64,000 nt of DNA. Origin: Bradyrhizobium sp. ISRA464 (GTDB lineage Bacteria > Pseudomonadota > Alphaproteobacteria > Rhizobiales > Xanthobacteraceae). This document shows positions 28,400-36,599 of this stretch, one piece after another. The notes under the pieces were generated by a model, which had not been told where the DNA came from, made no database searches, and was given only the letters and a program-made list of their open reading frames with translations. The stretch lies in NCBI RefSeq assembly GCF_029910095.1, contig NZ_CP094526.1, positions 4,526,001-4,590,000 on the forward strand, in the 5' to 3' direction. The number at the start of each line of letters is the position of its first letter. Within the stretch, counting starts at the first letter, position 1. The position numbers were made by a program, and so were the translations under genes.

Positions 28400-28426
28400 A
28401 AAAAGCCTGCGACGATGTCGCAGGCT
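28400..28426 (-). terminator. Rho-independent terminator of the 28519-28794 gene
   Basis: AGCCTGCGAC-GAT-GTCGCAGGCT is a perfect 10-bp stem with a 3-base loop. On the minus strand it is followed by TTTTTG, so it ends transcription from the gene at 28519-28794. It may also slow plus-strand transcripts. Confidence 0.85.
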
Positions 28427-28518
28427 CCTTGCGAACTGGAGCGAGACACGCATTCCCGGTTCCGGGCGCGGTGCGGCTGGCGCAGCGCGCGACGCTCGAC
28501 CAGCGATTGCAGTGCCGC

Positions 28519-28794
28519 TCAGCGGACCGTGCGACCGATGGTTTCGCTCCGGCCTGCCGCGGCCCTGATTTGGTGTCGCGGCGCCAGGACACCAAGCTGA
28601 TGCGGCGTGAGCGAATTTGCGACGGACGGCTGTTCCTGGACATCTGCGGCGCCCAGCACCTGAAGCTGGACGGCCGAGATCGGCAGGCCCGCCTTTTCAT
28701 AGGTCGGCAGTTCTGCCGCGGTGGCGGCGGTGGCAGCCGTCATCGCGAGCACGGCGGCCACGGCAGCGGACAGAGACATTTTCTTGTTCTTCAC
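28519..28794 (-). CDS. Small periplasmic protein, conserved hypothetical
   Basis: A 91-residue protein with a signal peptide (MKNKKMSLSAAVAAVLAMTA, cut after ATAA or TAA). The mature part, ELPTYEKAGLPISAVQLQVLG followed by a Gln- and Arg-rich tail, matches a small secreted protein common in Bradyrhizobium. Function unknown. GGAGAATTGCCGTG upstream of ATG 28794 is a good ribosome site, and the hairpin terminator at 28400-28426 follows the stop. Confidence 0.75.
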   Translation of the reverse strand: MKNKKMSLSAAVAAVLAMTAATAATAAELPTYEKAGLPISAVQLQVLGAADVQEQPSVANSLTPHQLGVLAPRHQIRAAAGRSETIGRTVR

Positions 28795-28888
28795 GGCAAT
28801 TCTCCTCTAGGATCGAAATACGGAGCTAGTCATGCTTTGCTGCACCGCAATAGCTTTATAGTGCATCGCACAATCTTGTGAAGACCGC

Positions 28889-29746
28889 ATGACAGTGATC
28901 TCCATCCAGTCCCAGGTCGCGTGGGGCCATGTCGGCAACAGCGCGGCCGCCTTCCCCATCCAGCTCCACGGCATAGACGTGATCGCGGTGCCGACCACGC
29001 TGCTCAGCAACCGGCCGGGTTATCCGACCATCCGCGGCCGGGTGCTCGACGTACAACTGGTCGCCGATCTCCTGCGCGGGATCGAGGAGCGCGGCGCCAT
29101 CGACGGCGCGCAGATGATTCTGTCGGGCTATCTCGGCTCGGCCGACATTGCGCTGGAGGTCGCTGATTTCGTCGCACGCGCCAAGGAGAAGAACCCGGCG
29201 TTACGCTATTGCTGCGATCCCGTGCTCGGCGATCGCGACCGCGGCATGTTCGTGCGCACCGATATTCCGCCGCTGGTGCGCGACGAGCTCTGCCCGCTGG
29301 CCGACATCATCACGCCCAACCATTTCGAGTTCGAATTTCTGTGCGGCACGAAGGTCGGCACGACCGACGCGGTGATTACGCAGGCCCGCAATCTCATCGC
29401 ACGCGGCCCGTCGACCATCGTCATCACCAGCGCCGAGCTCGCCGACACGCCCGGCGGCGAGATCGAGACGCTGGCGATCGAGCGCGCCGGCGCCTGGCGG
29501 GTGCGCACGCCGCGACTGCCGATCAGCCCGTCCGGCACTGGCGATCTGTTCGCCGCGCTGCTCGCGGCCGCGCGCGTGCGCGGATCGGCGATGCCTGACG
29601 CGCTCGGCCACGCCGCATCCGCGATCTACGCCGTGCTGGAGCGCACGGCGCTCAGAAAGACCGAGGAAATGCGCATCGTCGAGAGCGCCGAGCTGATGCT
29701 TCATCCGGCGCGCCGCTTCGCGGCCACCGCCGTCACCGCGCAATAG
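28889..29746 (+). CDS. pdxY: Pyridoxal kinase PdxY
   Basis: A 285-residue ribokinase-fold enzyme that phosphorylates pyridoxal to PLP in vitamin B6 salvage. The start MTVISIQSQVAWGHVGNSAA, VPTTLLSNRPGYPT, CDPVLGDRDRGMFV, ITPNHFEFE and the catalytic GTGD (SPSGTGDLFAALL, about residue 217) are all present. ATG 28889 lies 95 bp from the divergent small periplasmic gene. It is followed closely by csaA, and the two may be co-transcribed. No other B6 gene is adjacent, although a MocR regulator and a PNPOx-like protein lie at 61957-64000. Confidence 0.95.
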   Translation: MTVISIQSQVAWGHVGNSAAAFPIQLHGIDVIAVPTTLLSNRPGYPTIRGRVLDVQLVADLLRGIEERGAIDGAQMILSGYLGSADIALEVADFVARAKEKNPALRYCCDPVLGDRDRGMFVRTDIPPLVRDELCPLADIITPNHFEFEFLCGTKVGTTDAVITQARNLIARGPSTIVITSAELADTPGGEIETLAIERAGAWRVRTPRLPISPSGTGDLFAALLAAARVRGSAMPDALGHAASAIYAVLERTALRKTEEMRIVESAELMLHPARRFAATAVTAQ

Positions 29747-29797
29747 AGTTCGATGCGGACGGCTTCGGCGGCCGCTCGGGCAAGCCATGAGGACCGC

Positions 29798-30142
29798 ATG
29801 TCTCCCCTGAAGCCACAAGCCACCTATGATGACTTCGCCCGCCTCGATATCCGCATCGGCAAGGTCGTCGAGGTGCAGCCGTTTCCGCGCGCGCGCAACC
29901 CGTCCTACAAGGTCGGCGTCGATGTCGGCGCCGAGCGGATCATGTGGTCGAGCGCGCAGATCACCAATTACACGCCCGCGGCGCTGGTCGGCTCGCTCGT
30001 CGTCTGCGTCTGCAATTTCGGGCCGAAGAACATCGCGGGCTTCACCTCGGAGCTCCTGATCCTCGGCGCGAAGGACGCCGCGGGCCAGGTGATCGTGCTC
30101 GGTCCGCGCAGCGAGGTCGCAATCGGTGAGCCGATCTTCTGA
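29798..30142 (+). CDS. csaA: CsaA-type tRNA-binding protein
   Basis: A 114-residue OB-fold tRNA-binding domain protein of the CsaA type (a secretion-related chaperone in Bacillus). Visible: DFARLDIRIGKVVEVQPFP (about residues 10-28), PSYKVGVDVG, VGSLVVCVCNFGPKNIAGF and the terminal VAIGEPIF. ATG 29798 is preceded by ATGAGGACCGC; a longer start at 29753 is poorer. It lies 50 bp after pdxY, probably in the same transcript. Its rhizobial role is not established. Confidence 0.92.
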   Translation: MSPLKPQATYDDFARLDIRIGKVVEVQPFPRARNPSYKVGVDVGAERIMWSSAQITNYTPAALVGSLVVCVCNFGPKNIAGFTSELLILGAKDAAGQVIVLGPRSEVAIGEPIF

Positions 30143-30281
30143 CATCACGCAACGATCACGGCCGGTTGATTCAAATCGTCTGTTTTCCCCGTAATTCCCC
30201 GATGGGGGATCATCCGGATTCTCCGCAGCGATGCGCGCTGCTATCTCAGCGTGTGAGAAACGCTGCCACGGGAAGCAGAAC

Positions 30282-30512
30282 ATGTCAGCCGTCTTTTTCC
30301 ACTGCTCCGACGACCAATACGTCCTGCTCGATCGCAACGGCGCCGCCATGGACCTTGCGGAGGCGCGCGACCATGCGGAGCGCATCGTGCGCAGCTACGT
30401 CATGACGCCGAGTGCGGAGGATTGGCGCAACTGGGTCCTGCACGTCACCGACGATCTCGGCGACGAGCTGTTCGAGCTGCCGTTCACCGCCGTGCTCGGC
30501 GAACTGCACTGA
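30282..30512 (+). CDS. DUF6894-like small protein
   Basis: A 76-residue protein, MSAVFFHCSDDQYVLLDRNG, then AEARDHAERIVRSY and LHVTDDLGDELFELPFTAVLG. This matches a family of short rhizobial proteins that usually begin with an aromatic-rich strand and contain the DEAxxxA helix (DUF6894). Function unknown. ATG 30282 has a weak GGAAG ribosome site. A second, more diverged member lies at 31075-31311. Confidence 0.7.
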   Translation: MSAVFFHCSDDQYVLLDRNGAAMDLAEARDHAERIVRSYVMTPSAEDWRNWVLHVTDDLGDELFELPFTAVLGELH

Positions 30513-30523
30513 AGGAGGACGCG

Positions 30524-30670
30524 ATGCCGCTGCGCCGCTGCCTCGCCGTGCTCGTGGCGCGCTGCCAGGAACTGATCGACAACGTCTGCCATCCCTATCG
30601 CCCCGAGCTGCACTACATGCGCGGACCCGGCCCGAAATGGCGCGCCCGGCATCAGGTGCTGCATGACTAG
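30524..30670 (+). CDS. 48-residue basic hypothetical protein
   Basis: ATG 30524 follows the previous stop by 11 bp and is preceded by a strong GAAGGAGGACGCG ribosome site, so it is very likely translated and co-transcribed. The product MPLRRCLAVLVARCQELIDN and the short rest is Arg- and Cys-rich with a brief hydrophobic segment. I recognise no domain. Confidence 0.5.
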   Translation: MPLRRCLAVLVARCQELIDNVCHPYRPELHYMRGPGPKWRARHQVLHD

Positions 30671-31074
30671 TCCGCGCATCGCGTGCATCGCCACACGAGA
30701 AAAGGCCGACGGGCGTTACGCCGCCGGCCTCCTCCTGCAGCTGCCGGCTCCCGGAGTCCGGTTCCGCTGCGATTCCGCTTGAGGACGAGCCTGCGCCTAC
30801 AGATTTAATCAAATCTTAACAGCCCCGCGGTGAGCTGGATCACGCCGCGCCGGCGACGTGACACACGATGGATCGACCGAGCATCGCGCGCCACCTCTCC
30901 GGGCAACTACGGACTCCATCGCCGTGCTGCGCATCGCGTGCACATTTGGTCATCGCGCGTGATGTGTTGCACATCGTTTTTGGCCGATCGCTCGACGATT
31001 GTGCGTGATGCATCTTAGGGAACCACTCGACTCAGTGTTATCCTGTGGTGCATACCGAAACGGGGAACTTCGGC
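30671..31074. other. 404-bp spacer with a hairpin
   Basis: GGCCGACGGGCG and CGCCGCCGGCC (30704-30729) can form a hairpin after the 48-residue gene, but the following run is CT-rich and not a classic terminator. The rest shows no supported gene. Overlapping frames on the minus strand are shadows. Confidence 0.4.
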
Positions 31075-31311
31075 ATGCCATACTACACATTCGATCTCGT
31101 GGTAGGAGAAGAGTTCCGCAACCAGGGAACCATCATCCTCGAAGATCTGGGCGTTGCCTCCGATCGCGCCGATCAGCTTGCGACCGAGCTGGCGCAGGTC
31201 AAGCCAGAGTTGAAGGCGCGCGGCTGTGCCGTCCGCGTCACCGATGTCGACCACCGCGAGCTCTATCGCACGCCGCTCGATCCCGTGCCGCAATGGCGTA
31301 GGGCGAGCTAG
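31075..31311 (+). CDS. Second DUF6894-like small protein
   Basis: A 78-residue protein, MPYYTFDLVVGEEFRNQGTI, followed by LEDLGVASDRADQLATELAQ. The short aromatic-rich opening strand, the following turn and the acidic helix are the same architecture as the protein at 30282-30512 and the family DUF6894. ATG 31075 is preceded by CGGGGAACTTCGGC. The C-terminus DPVPQWRRAS is basic. Function unknown; the pairing of two members within 800 bp suggests old duplication. Confidence 0.6.
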   Translation: MPYYTFDLVVGEEFRNQGTIILEDLGVASDRADQLATELAQVKPELKARGCAVRVTDVDHRELYRTPLDPVPQWRRAS

Positions 31312-31346
31312 CGTCGACGGCTCCAGGTCTCAGGTGATCGCGCCCG

Positions 31347-31660
31347 TCACCGCGCGGTCTTGATCTTGCTGCGCGCGGCGACCGGATCGACTAGGCCGGG
31401 CAGGAAGCTGAAGTTGGCCGACGTCTTGTTGTCGACCAGCGTCGCGAAGTTGTGACAGCTCACGCAGGAGCCCGGCCCGGCAGGCTTGGATCGCTGGCTG
31501 TGTGTAGTTCTGGATGTAGGTCTCGAGCGTCCGGTTCGAGAGCATGCCGGGCACCTTGCCGTCAGGCACCCGATGCCGTGAACTCGACCCTTTCGGATTG
31601 TTCTTGATGAAGTTGAACTGACCGTTGCGCGTGGTCAGCGTTTGCGGCGGCGCCGGGCCT
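31347..31660 (-). pseudogene. Fragment of a CxxCH (c-type heme) protein, frameshifted
   Basis: On the minus strand from about 31657, GQFNFIKNNPKG, VPDGKVPGMLSNRTLETYIQ and NYTQP read in one frame; a shift near 31485 is needed to continue with GSCVSCHNFATLVDNK and SANFSFLPGLVDP to TGA at 31347-31349. The CVSCH heme-binding motif suits a periplasmic cytochrome or oxidoreductase C-terminus. There is no start codon with a ribosome site. It is a decayed fragment; the rest of the gene is gone. Confidence 0.6.
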
Positions 31661-31772
31661 CGTTTCTAGGTCTAGGCGTGCTGTGAAGTCGCGTTGTTCG
31701 GTGGAGTGCGCTATCGCGGAAGACGTCGTGCGCCGCGGTCGCGCGCAGCAGTGCTGGGGAAGTCAAAGACGA

Positions 31773-31801
31773 ATGATCCAGCGGACGCGCCGCTGGATCA
31801 T
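31773..31801. terminator. Perfect 12-bp hairpin after the 31829-32014 gene
   Basis: ATGATCCAGCGG (31773-31784) and CCGCTGGATCAT (31790-31801) are exact inverses with a 5-base loop. It lies 27 bp past the minus-strand gene's stop and is followed by a short T-rich run, so it probably ends that transcript. Confidence 0.55.
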
Positions 31802-31828
31802 ATGATTGATCGTCGTCTTGTCTGGTCG

Positions 31829-32014
31829 TCAGCTTTGATGCGGCCCGCGCATCATCTTCATTGCGTCCTCGACGTTACGCCACTCCCGGGCCTCTTCCAT
31901 CTCGCCCTTGCTCTCACACGCCACAGCATTCTGCGCGGCCTGGGCGATCGCCTGCAAACCGTGCTTCTGGAGCATCTGCCGCGCGATGGTGTGGATTTGC
32001 GTTTGGGCTATCAT
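31829..32014 (-). CDS. 61-residue helical protein, conserved hypothetical
   Basis: ATG 32014 has CGAGGAGAGCGTT directly upstream. The product MIAQTQIHTIARQMLQKHGL, then QAIAQAAQNAVACESKGEME and EAREWRNVEDAMKMM, is almost wholly helical and acidic-amphipathic. I have seen the same protein annotated as hypothetical in Bradyrhizobium, but its function is unknown. The frame extends 45 codons further upstream without support. A hairpin follows. Confidence 0.65.
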   Translation of the reverse strand: MIAQTQIHTIARQMLQKHGLQAIAQAAQNAVACESKGEMEEAREWRNVEDAMKMMRGPHQS

Positions 32015-32204
32015 AACGCTCTCCTCGATTGTCCGATGCCGCAGCGCAGATTTGGCCGAATATCCCGCGGCACTGACATCAAAACCGCCGAACGCGAGGT
32101 CTGGTTCCACAGGACGCGAGCCCGGTGCCGAGCAATCATCAGTTCCCACGCCCCGGTTCGGCAGTTACAGAGAGATGACTTCGTTTCCACGAGCTGCAGC
32201 AATC

Positions 32205-32933
32205 ATGGCGCAGAATATTTATGACGATCCCGGTTTCTTCGCCGGCTACAGCCAATTGCCGCGACAGGTTCGCGGTCTTGTCGGCGCGCCTGAATGGCCC
32301 ACCATCCGTGCCATGCTACCTGATGTCTCGGGCAAGCGCGTCGTCGACCTCGGTTGCGGCTTCGGCTGGGCGGCGCGCTGGATGCGCGAGCAAGGCGCAT
32401 CCGCTGTGCTCGGCCTCGATCTCTCGCAGAACATGATCGCGCGCGCGAGGACCATGACCGACGATCCGGCGATCACTTACGAGATCGCCGACCTTGAGAC
32501 GCTCGAGCTGCCGCACGCGTCCTTCGATCTCGCCTACAGCGCCCTCGCCTTCCATTACATCAAGGATTTCGATCGCCTGATGCGCATGCTGCACCGCGCC
32601 CTGACGCCGGAGGCGTCGCTGGTCTTTACCATCGAACATCCTGCCTACATGGCGGCCGCCCATCCGCGCTGGTTGCTCGACGACGACGGCCGCAAGACTT
32701 GGCCAGTCAACCGCTACTTCATCGAAGGCGAACGCCGCACCGATTGGTACACCAAGGACGTGCTGAAATATCATCGTACGATCGGCACGACGCTCAGTAC
32801 GCTGATCGGCGCCGGCTTCGCTCTCCGCCATGTCGAGGAGTTCTGCCCGACGCCGGAGCAGATCGCGGCAGTGCCTGAACTTGCTGAAGAGCTCGAGCGC
32901 CCGATGATGCTGCTGATCTCGGTGCAGCGCTAG
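32205..32933 (+). CDS. Class I SAM-dependent methyltransferase
   Basis: A 242-residue small-molecule-type methyltransferase. Motif I VVDLGCGFGWAARWM lies at about residues 43-57, LGLDLSQNMIARAR follows as motif II, and LAYSALAFHYIKDFDRLM as motif III-IV, typical of the Methyltransf_11/25 families. ATG 32205 (MAQNIYDDPGFF) matches relatives; ATG 32175 ten codons earlier is in frame and possible. The substrate is unknown. A small minus-strand gene follows. Confidence 0.87.
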   Translation: MAQNIYDDPGFFAGYSQLPRQVRGLVGAPEWPTIRAMLPDVSGKRVVDLGCGFGWAARWMREQGASAVLGLDLSQNMIARARTMTDDPAITYEIADLETLELPHASFDLAYSALAFHYIKDFDRLMRMLHRALTPEASLVFTIEHPAYMAAAHPRWLLDDDGRKTWPVNRYFIEGERRTDWYTKDVLKYHRTIGTTLSTLIGAGFALRHVEEFCPTPEQIAAVPELAEELERPMMLLISVQR

Positions 32934-32975
32934 AGCAGTGTTATCGCTAACCGGCGCTGCGATGCCTGCGCCGGT

Positions 32976-33155
32976 TCACGCGGCCAGCAGCTTGTCGAAC
33001 TCGTCCGGCGCGTACGACTTCCCGTCCTTGTCGGTGATCACGACCCGCCATCCCTCGCTCGCCCAGATCCGCGCCTTGGCGACGATGAGCAAGGTGCTTT
33101 CCCGTTCAACCCTCACCGTCTCGTTGTCGCGTTCTGCGATCATCTTGTAGGCCAA
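32976..33155 (-). CDS. 59-residue small protein, conserved in rhizobia
   Basis: Short frame from TTG 33155 to TGA 32976-32978: LAYKMIAERDNETVRVERES, then TLLIVAKARIWASEGWRVVI and TDKDGKSYAPDEFDKLLAA. AGGGGATTCAGCG precedes the TTG. The strand-helix-strand pattern and the sequence are like small hypothetical proteins in Bradyrhizobium. It is easy to miss because it is under 60 residues and uses a rare start; ATG at the fifth codon is an alternative. Function unknown. Confidence 0.6.
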   Translation of the reverse strand: MAYKMIAERDNETVRVERESTLLIVAKARIWASEGWRVVITDKDGKSYAPDEFDKLLAA

Positions 33156-33395
33156 CGCTGAATCCCCTCATGACGCGCGCGCGATATCGACCACCAGTTG
33201 GCAGCGCCTTGGGGCCGCAATTCGCCCGGAGCGTGACAATTTGGGGGACGCCGCGCGCAGCACGGGCCGAGGTCGCAACGTGGGGTCGCGCCTACGCGAT
33301 CTTTCCCATCAAGGTCGGCATCCTGAGCGCGCGAAGTCGACATTCACGCTGCGCAAGCGCCGCATCTGCGGGCCTTCGAATGCGCGATGCACGCA
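33156..33395. other. Spacer without a gene
   Basis: About 240 bp between the 59-residue gene and the rlpA terminator. I see nothing of note in it. Confidence 0.4.
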
Positions 33396-33429
33396 AAGAA
33401 AAACCCCGCCTTCGGCTGAGAAGGCGGGG
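33396..33429 (-). terminator. Rho-independent terminator of rlpA-like gene
   Basis: CCCCGCCTT-CGGCTGAG-AAGGCGGGG, with TTTTTCTTTG following on the minus strand. It is a classic terminator for the RlpA-like gene, about 200 bp past its stop. On the plus strand the T run is missing. Confidence 0.85.
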
Positions 33430-33627
33430 ATAAGGTTCATTGGGTAGAAATCCGCGCGTCTGTGAAATCAGAGGCGGGAAGTAGCGGCGACAATTTTATT
33501 TGTGCCGGTCGTGCGGACAACAGGATTAAAGCGCGCCCGATCCCGGGACTTTTTCCCGGTCACGCGGGCAAAAATCCCGGACCGCAAGCGCGCTCAGGTT
33601 GACGCTCACACGCCCGCATGCCGGCGC

Positions 33628-34206
33628 TCATTCCACCACGTCAAGCCTGACATTCGCGAGGCCCTTGCCGACCATGCCGAGCGATTGCGCGGCCGAGTAG
33701 GACACGTCGACGATGCGCCCAGGCACATAGGGTCCGCGGTCATTGACGCGCACGGTCACCGAGCGGCCGCTGTTGACGTCGGTGACGCGCAGCTTGGTGC
33801 CGAACGGCAATGTCGGATGCGCAGCGGTCAACTCGCTCCCGTCGAACTTTTCCCCGTTCGCGGTCTGCTGCGCCTCGCTGTAGAAGCTGGCAAGCCCTCG
33901 CGATGCAACCTTGCTATCGCCGGCCTTCTTGCGCGGTGCATAGGGCGCGTGCGTGCGCGCGACCCGCGTCCGCGCCGAAGATGGCGCGCTCCGTGTCGGC
34001 TCGGTCGACGCGGTCCGGCTCGCGAGCGCCTGCGAACGTTCGCTGACAACAGAAGATTGCGCGCAGGCCGCGAGCGACGCGGCGCCGATCACGACGGCGA
34101 ACAAGCGGACTGCCTTTCGCGGATGAGCAGATGAGACCCAAGGCGCAGCGCCAAATGCGCCGCAGTTGACGTCGACGTTCGAAATCACAGCCCCGTCGCG
34201 TGACAT
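33628..34206 (-). CDS. RlpA-family septal-ring lipoprotein
   Basis: A 192-residue protein with a lipoprotein signal (VVIGAASLAAC, lipid-modified Cys at about residue 48) and a C-terminal double-psi beta-barrel (GLASFYSE, TANGEKFDGSELTAAHPTLP, GTKLRVTDVNSGRSVTVRVN, DRGPYVPGRIVDVS). RlpA proteins are lytic transglycosylases or division-ring peptidoglycan-binding proteins; the conserved Asp/His of active RlpA cannot be judged here. ATG 34206 was chosen on family length, and ATG 34356 is possible. No SPOR domain is present. Confidence 0.88.
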   Translation of the reverse strand: MSRDGAVISNVDVNCGAFGAAPWVSSAHPRKAVRLFAVVIGAASLAACAQSSVVSERSQALASRTASTEPTRSAPSSARTRVARTHAPYAPRKKAGDSKVASRGLASFYSEAQQTANGEKFDGSELTAAHPTLPFGTKLRVTDVNSGRSVTVRVNDRGPYVPGRIVDVSYSAAQSLGMVGKGLANVRLDVVE

Positions 34207-34646
34207 ATTGCATCCCCAACTCGCGCCCCCCAGCCCAAGCCGAAAATCCAACATGGGTCTATCAGCCGAATCCAATCGGGGCGGAACGGAGGCGGACGCG
34301 ACGCGACGCGCCTTGCGGAGAGCGATTTCCGATTGGGTGTGCTGATTGGGCCACAACCTGTGCTGGTTATTGGCGCCGGCAATTCCCGAGGCGATGGGCC
34401 GGACACAGTGTGGGGACGCGAGGCGCTAGATGCCTGCCCGGACATCATTCGCCCGGAAACGCCGGCATCGGCGATGCTGCTCGCCCCAATTCGGGTTCCC
34501 GAAACACCCCAACCTCTCCACTCTCTCGCCTTGGTTTGGTCAAACCGGACTGGAGTGGTGCGGACAGGGCCAGGGGTCGACACAGGACGTGAATTCGCCG
34601 GCCGCCCATTTGCGGTTTGACCTTGGACTGATAGCGGGGACCGCCA
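34207..34646. other. 440-bp spacer upstream of the Ala/Pro-rich gene
   Basis: Several overlapping frames on both strands are codon-bias shadows. No gene is supported. It should contain promoters for the divergent rlpA-like and Ala/Pro-rich genes. Confidence 0.4.
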
Positions 34647-35687
34647 ATGCAACCGATACTTTCGAAAGACGCTGATCCGCACGACATTTTCGCGATCGAA
34701 CCTGACTTCACGCCGCGCTCGGAGAGGACTGCGCCCGCGCTCGCCCCGGCAGGCACGGGATCGCCGGAGCATCGCGAGCCGCATTTCGGTCCGAGCGCCG
34801 CAGCGCACCCATCGGTGCCGCCAGCCGCGCCGGCGCCGCATGTGACGCCGATGTATCACGCCGCCGGAACAGGCGACATCAGGCTCAACCACGCCCCATT
34901 CGATTACACGCCGCCATCCAGCAACAAATGGGCGATCCGCCTTTTCTGGTTCCTGTTTGCCATCGCCACCGCGACCGGCGCCGCGGCCTGGCAACACTAT
35001 GGTGATCGCGCCAAGCAGATGGTCGCGGAGTGGGCCCCGCAGGTCGAGATGCTGACGTCGCTGCTTCCTGGCAAGGCGGCGCCCGCGCCCGACCAGGCGG
35101 GCGCACCGGCCACCACCCAAACGGCCGCCGCCGATCAGCAGGCGGCCCAGGCAGCGCCGGCTGCTCCGCAACAGCAACCGGCCGCTCCGCAGCAAGACGT
35201 CGCTGCAACGGCGGCTCCCGCGCCTGCCGCGGCACCGGCCCCCGCCGCGCCGGCGGCCGCACCCGCTGCGCCGGCAGCGCCAGCCGCAGTCGCGGCTGCG
35301 CCGGACCAAACCCAGTTGCTGCAGTCGATGGCGCACGATCTCGCGTCGATGGGGCAGCAGATCGAGCAACTCAAGGCGAGCATCGACCAGCTCAAGGCGA
35401 GCCAGGATCAACTGTCCCAGCGGCTAGCGCGGACCAGGGCGGTTGAGCCGCGGCCCGCGGCGCGCGGGCGCGGCGCGACACAGCCGCACGCGGCCGTCGC
35501 ACCACCACCGGTCCGCCGGCCGGCGCAGGCTTACATTCCGCCGCCGCCACCTGCGCCGCTGCCGCCGCCCACCGCACCCGCGCCGCAGACTATGGCGCCG
35601 CGGCCGATGCAGTCGGCGCAGCAGCCCGCCGTCGTCGACGCCGACGACGGTGGTCCGGTGGTTCGGCCGCCGATGCCGGTGCGTTGA
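34647..35687 (+). CDS. Ala/Pro-rich single-pass membrane protein
   Basis: A 346-residue protein. An N-terminal cytoplasmic part (about residues 1-90) leads to one membrane helix, WAIRLFWFLFAIATATGAAAW (about residues 94-114). Then follow a long Ala/Pro/Gln-rich stretch (APAAPQQQPAAPQQ and repeats of APA), a helix predicted as coiled coil (LASMGQQIEQLKASIDQLKA) and a Pro-rich tail with PPPPPAPLPPP. No known domain. The layout suggests an envelope-spanning protein with a periplasmic spacer. I have seen similar proteins in Bradyrhizobium. Codon use gives a long opposite-strand frame that is not real. Confidence 0.7.
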   Translation: MQPILSKDADPHDIFAIEPDFTPRSERTAPALAPAGTGSPEHREPHFGPSAAAHPSVPPAAPAPHVTPMYHAAGTGDIRLNHAPFDYTPPSSNKWAIRLFWFLFAIATATGAAAWQHYGDRAKQMVAEWAPQVEMLTSLLPGKAAPAPDQAGAPATTQTAAADQQAAQAAPAAPQQQPAAPQQDVAATAAPAPAAAPAPAAPAAAPAAPAAPAAVAAAPDQTQLLQSMAHDLASMGQQIEQLKASIDQLKASQDQLSQRLARTRAVEPRPAARGRGATQPHAAVAPPPVRRPAQAYIPPPPPAPLPPPTAPAPQTMAPRPMQSAQQPAVVDADDGGPVVRPPMPVR

Positions 35688-35805
35688 GGCAGACAGAAAA
35701 GCGGACAAGCGTCCGCAAAAACATATGGCGGACGACGTAAGCGTCGCCCGCCACCTTCCGCAAATGAGGGCTGATTCCGCCTGCCCCTCGCCCGTTGACT
35801 GCGAA

Positions 35806-36435
35806 CTAGACGCTCTGTCCCGGCGGCAGCACGACCACGGTCGCGCCCGGCTTGACCCGCTGGTAGAGATCAATCACGTCCGCATTGGTCATGCGAATGC
35901 AGCCGGACGAAATCGCCTGCCCGATATATTCGGGCTGGTTGGTGCCGTGGATGCGATAGAGCGTGTCCTTGTTGTCCTGGTAGAGATAGATGCCGCGTGC
36001 GCCGAGCGGATTGGCCGGTCCGCCGGGGACGCGCGCCGGATACGGCCCGAGCCGCGCCTGGATCTCCTTGGTCGGAACCCAGTCCGGCCATTCCGCCATG
36101 CGGCCGACGGTGGCGACCCCGGAGAAGGCCATCGCCTCCTCGCCGACGGCGACGCCGTAACGGATCGCCTTGCCTCCGGGCAGCACGTAGTAGAGGTAGC
36201 GCGCGTCAGTATCGACCAGGATCGTGCCCGGTTGCTCGCGGCGCGTATACTGGACGATGTGCCGCTGGAACTGCTCGGGGATGCTGGCCCGCGCATAAGG
36301 CGGATGCGCCAGCAACTGCCGATCACGCGGCGTCATCGCGGCGTCCGATACGGGCGCAAGCGTTGCTTGCATGCAACCGCCGAGCGCGAGCGATCCTCCA
36401 AGCACCACAGCAAGCCCCAACTTTGACACGATCAT
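35806..36435 (-). CDS. L,D-transpeptidase lipoprotein (YkuD domain)
   Basis: A 209-residue periplasmic enzyme. The N-terminus MIVSKLGLAVVLGGSLALGGC is a lipoprotein signal with the modified Cys at about residue 21. The YkuD domain carries ILVDTDARYLYYVLPGGKAI and the catalytic HGTNQPEYIGQAISSGCIRM (Cys about residue 186) followed by NADVIDLY. These enzymes cross-link peptidoglycan or attach lipoprotein to it. ATG 36435 has CAGGGGAGA upstream and makes a good signal peptide; the longer frame to 36642 does not. Confidence 0.93.
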   Translation of the reverse strand: MIVSKLGLAVVLGGSLALGGCMQATLAPVSDAAMTPRDRQLLAHPPYARASIPEQFQRHIVQYTRREQPGTILVDTDARYLYYVLPGGKAIRYGVAVGEEAMAFSGVATVGRMAEWPDWVPTKEIQARLGPYPARVPGGPANPLGARGIYLYQDNKDTLYRIHGTNQPEYIGQAISSGCIRMTNADVIDLYQRVKPGATVVVLPPGQSV

Positions 36436-36599
36436 TCTCCCCTGCGACAACTTGTGCCACATGCGGCCGAAATCGTGCTGAAATCGTGGCAACGCTGCCT
36501 GGAACACATCCGTTTGATCGGTTCTTTCCGCAAGTGTGTCCTGGCGGTTGCAGTGAGTTCCCGCGGACGCTAGCCTTGTGGAAAAATCGGGAGGATTTG

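Noticed and set aside
34185..35411. Minus-strand frame of 408 codons opposite the Ala/Pro-rich gene
   Set aside because: It is a Gly/Arg-rich shadow caused by the Ala/Pro codons; no start signal or domain.
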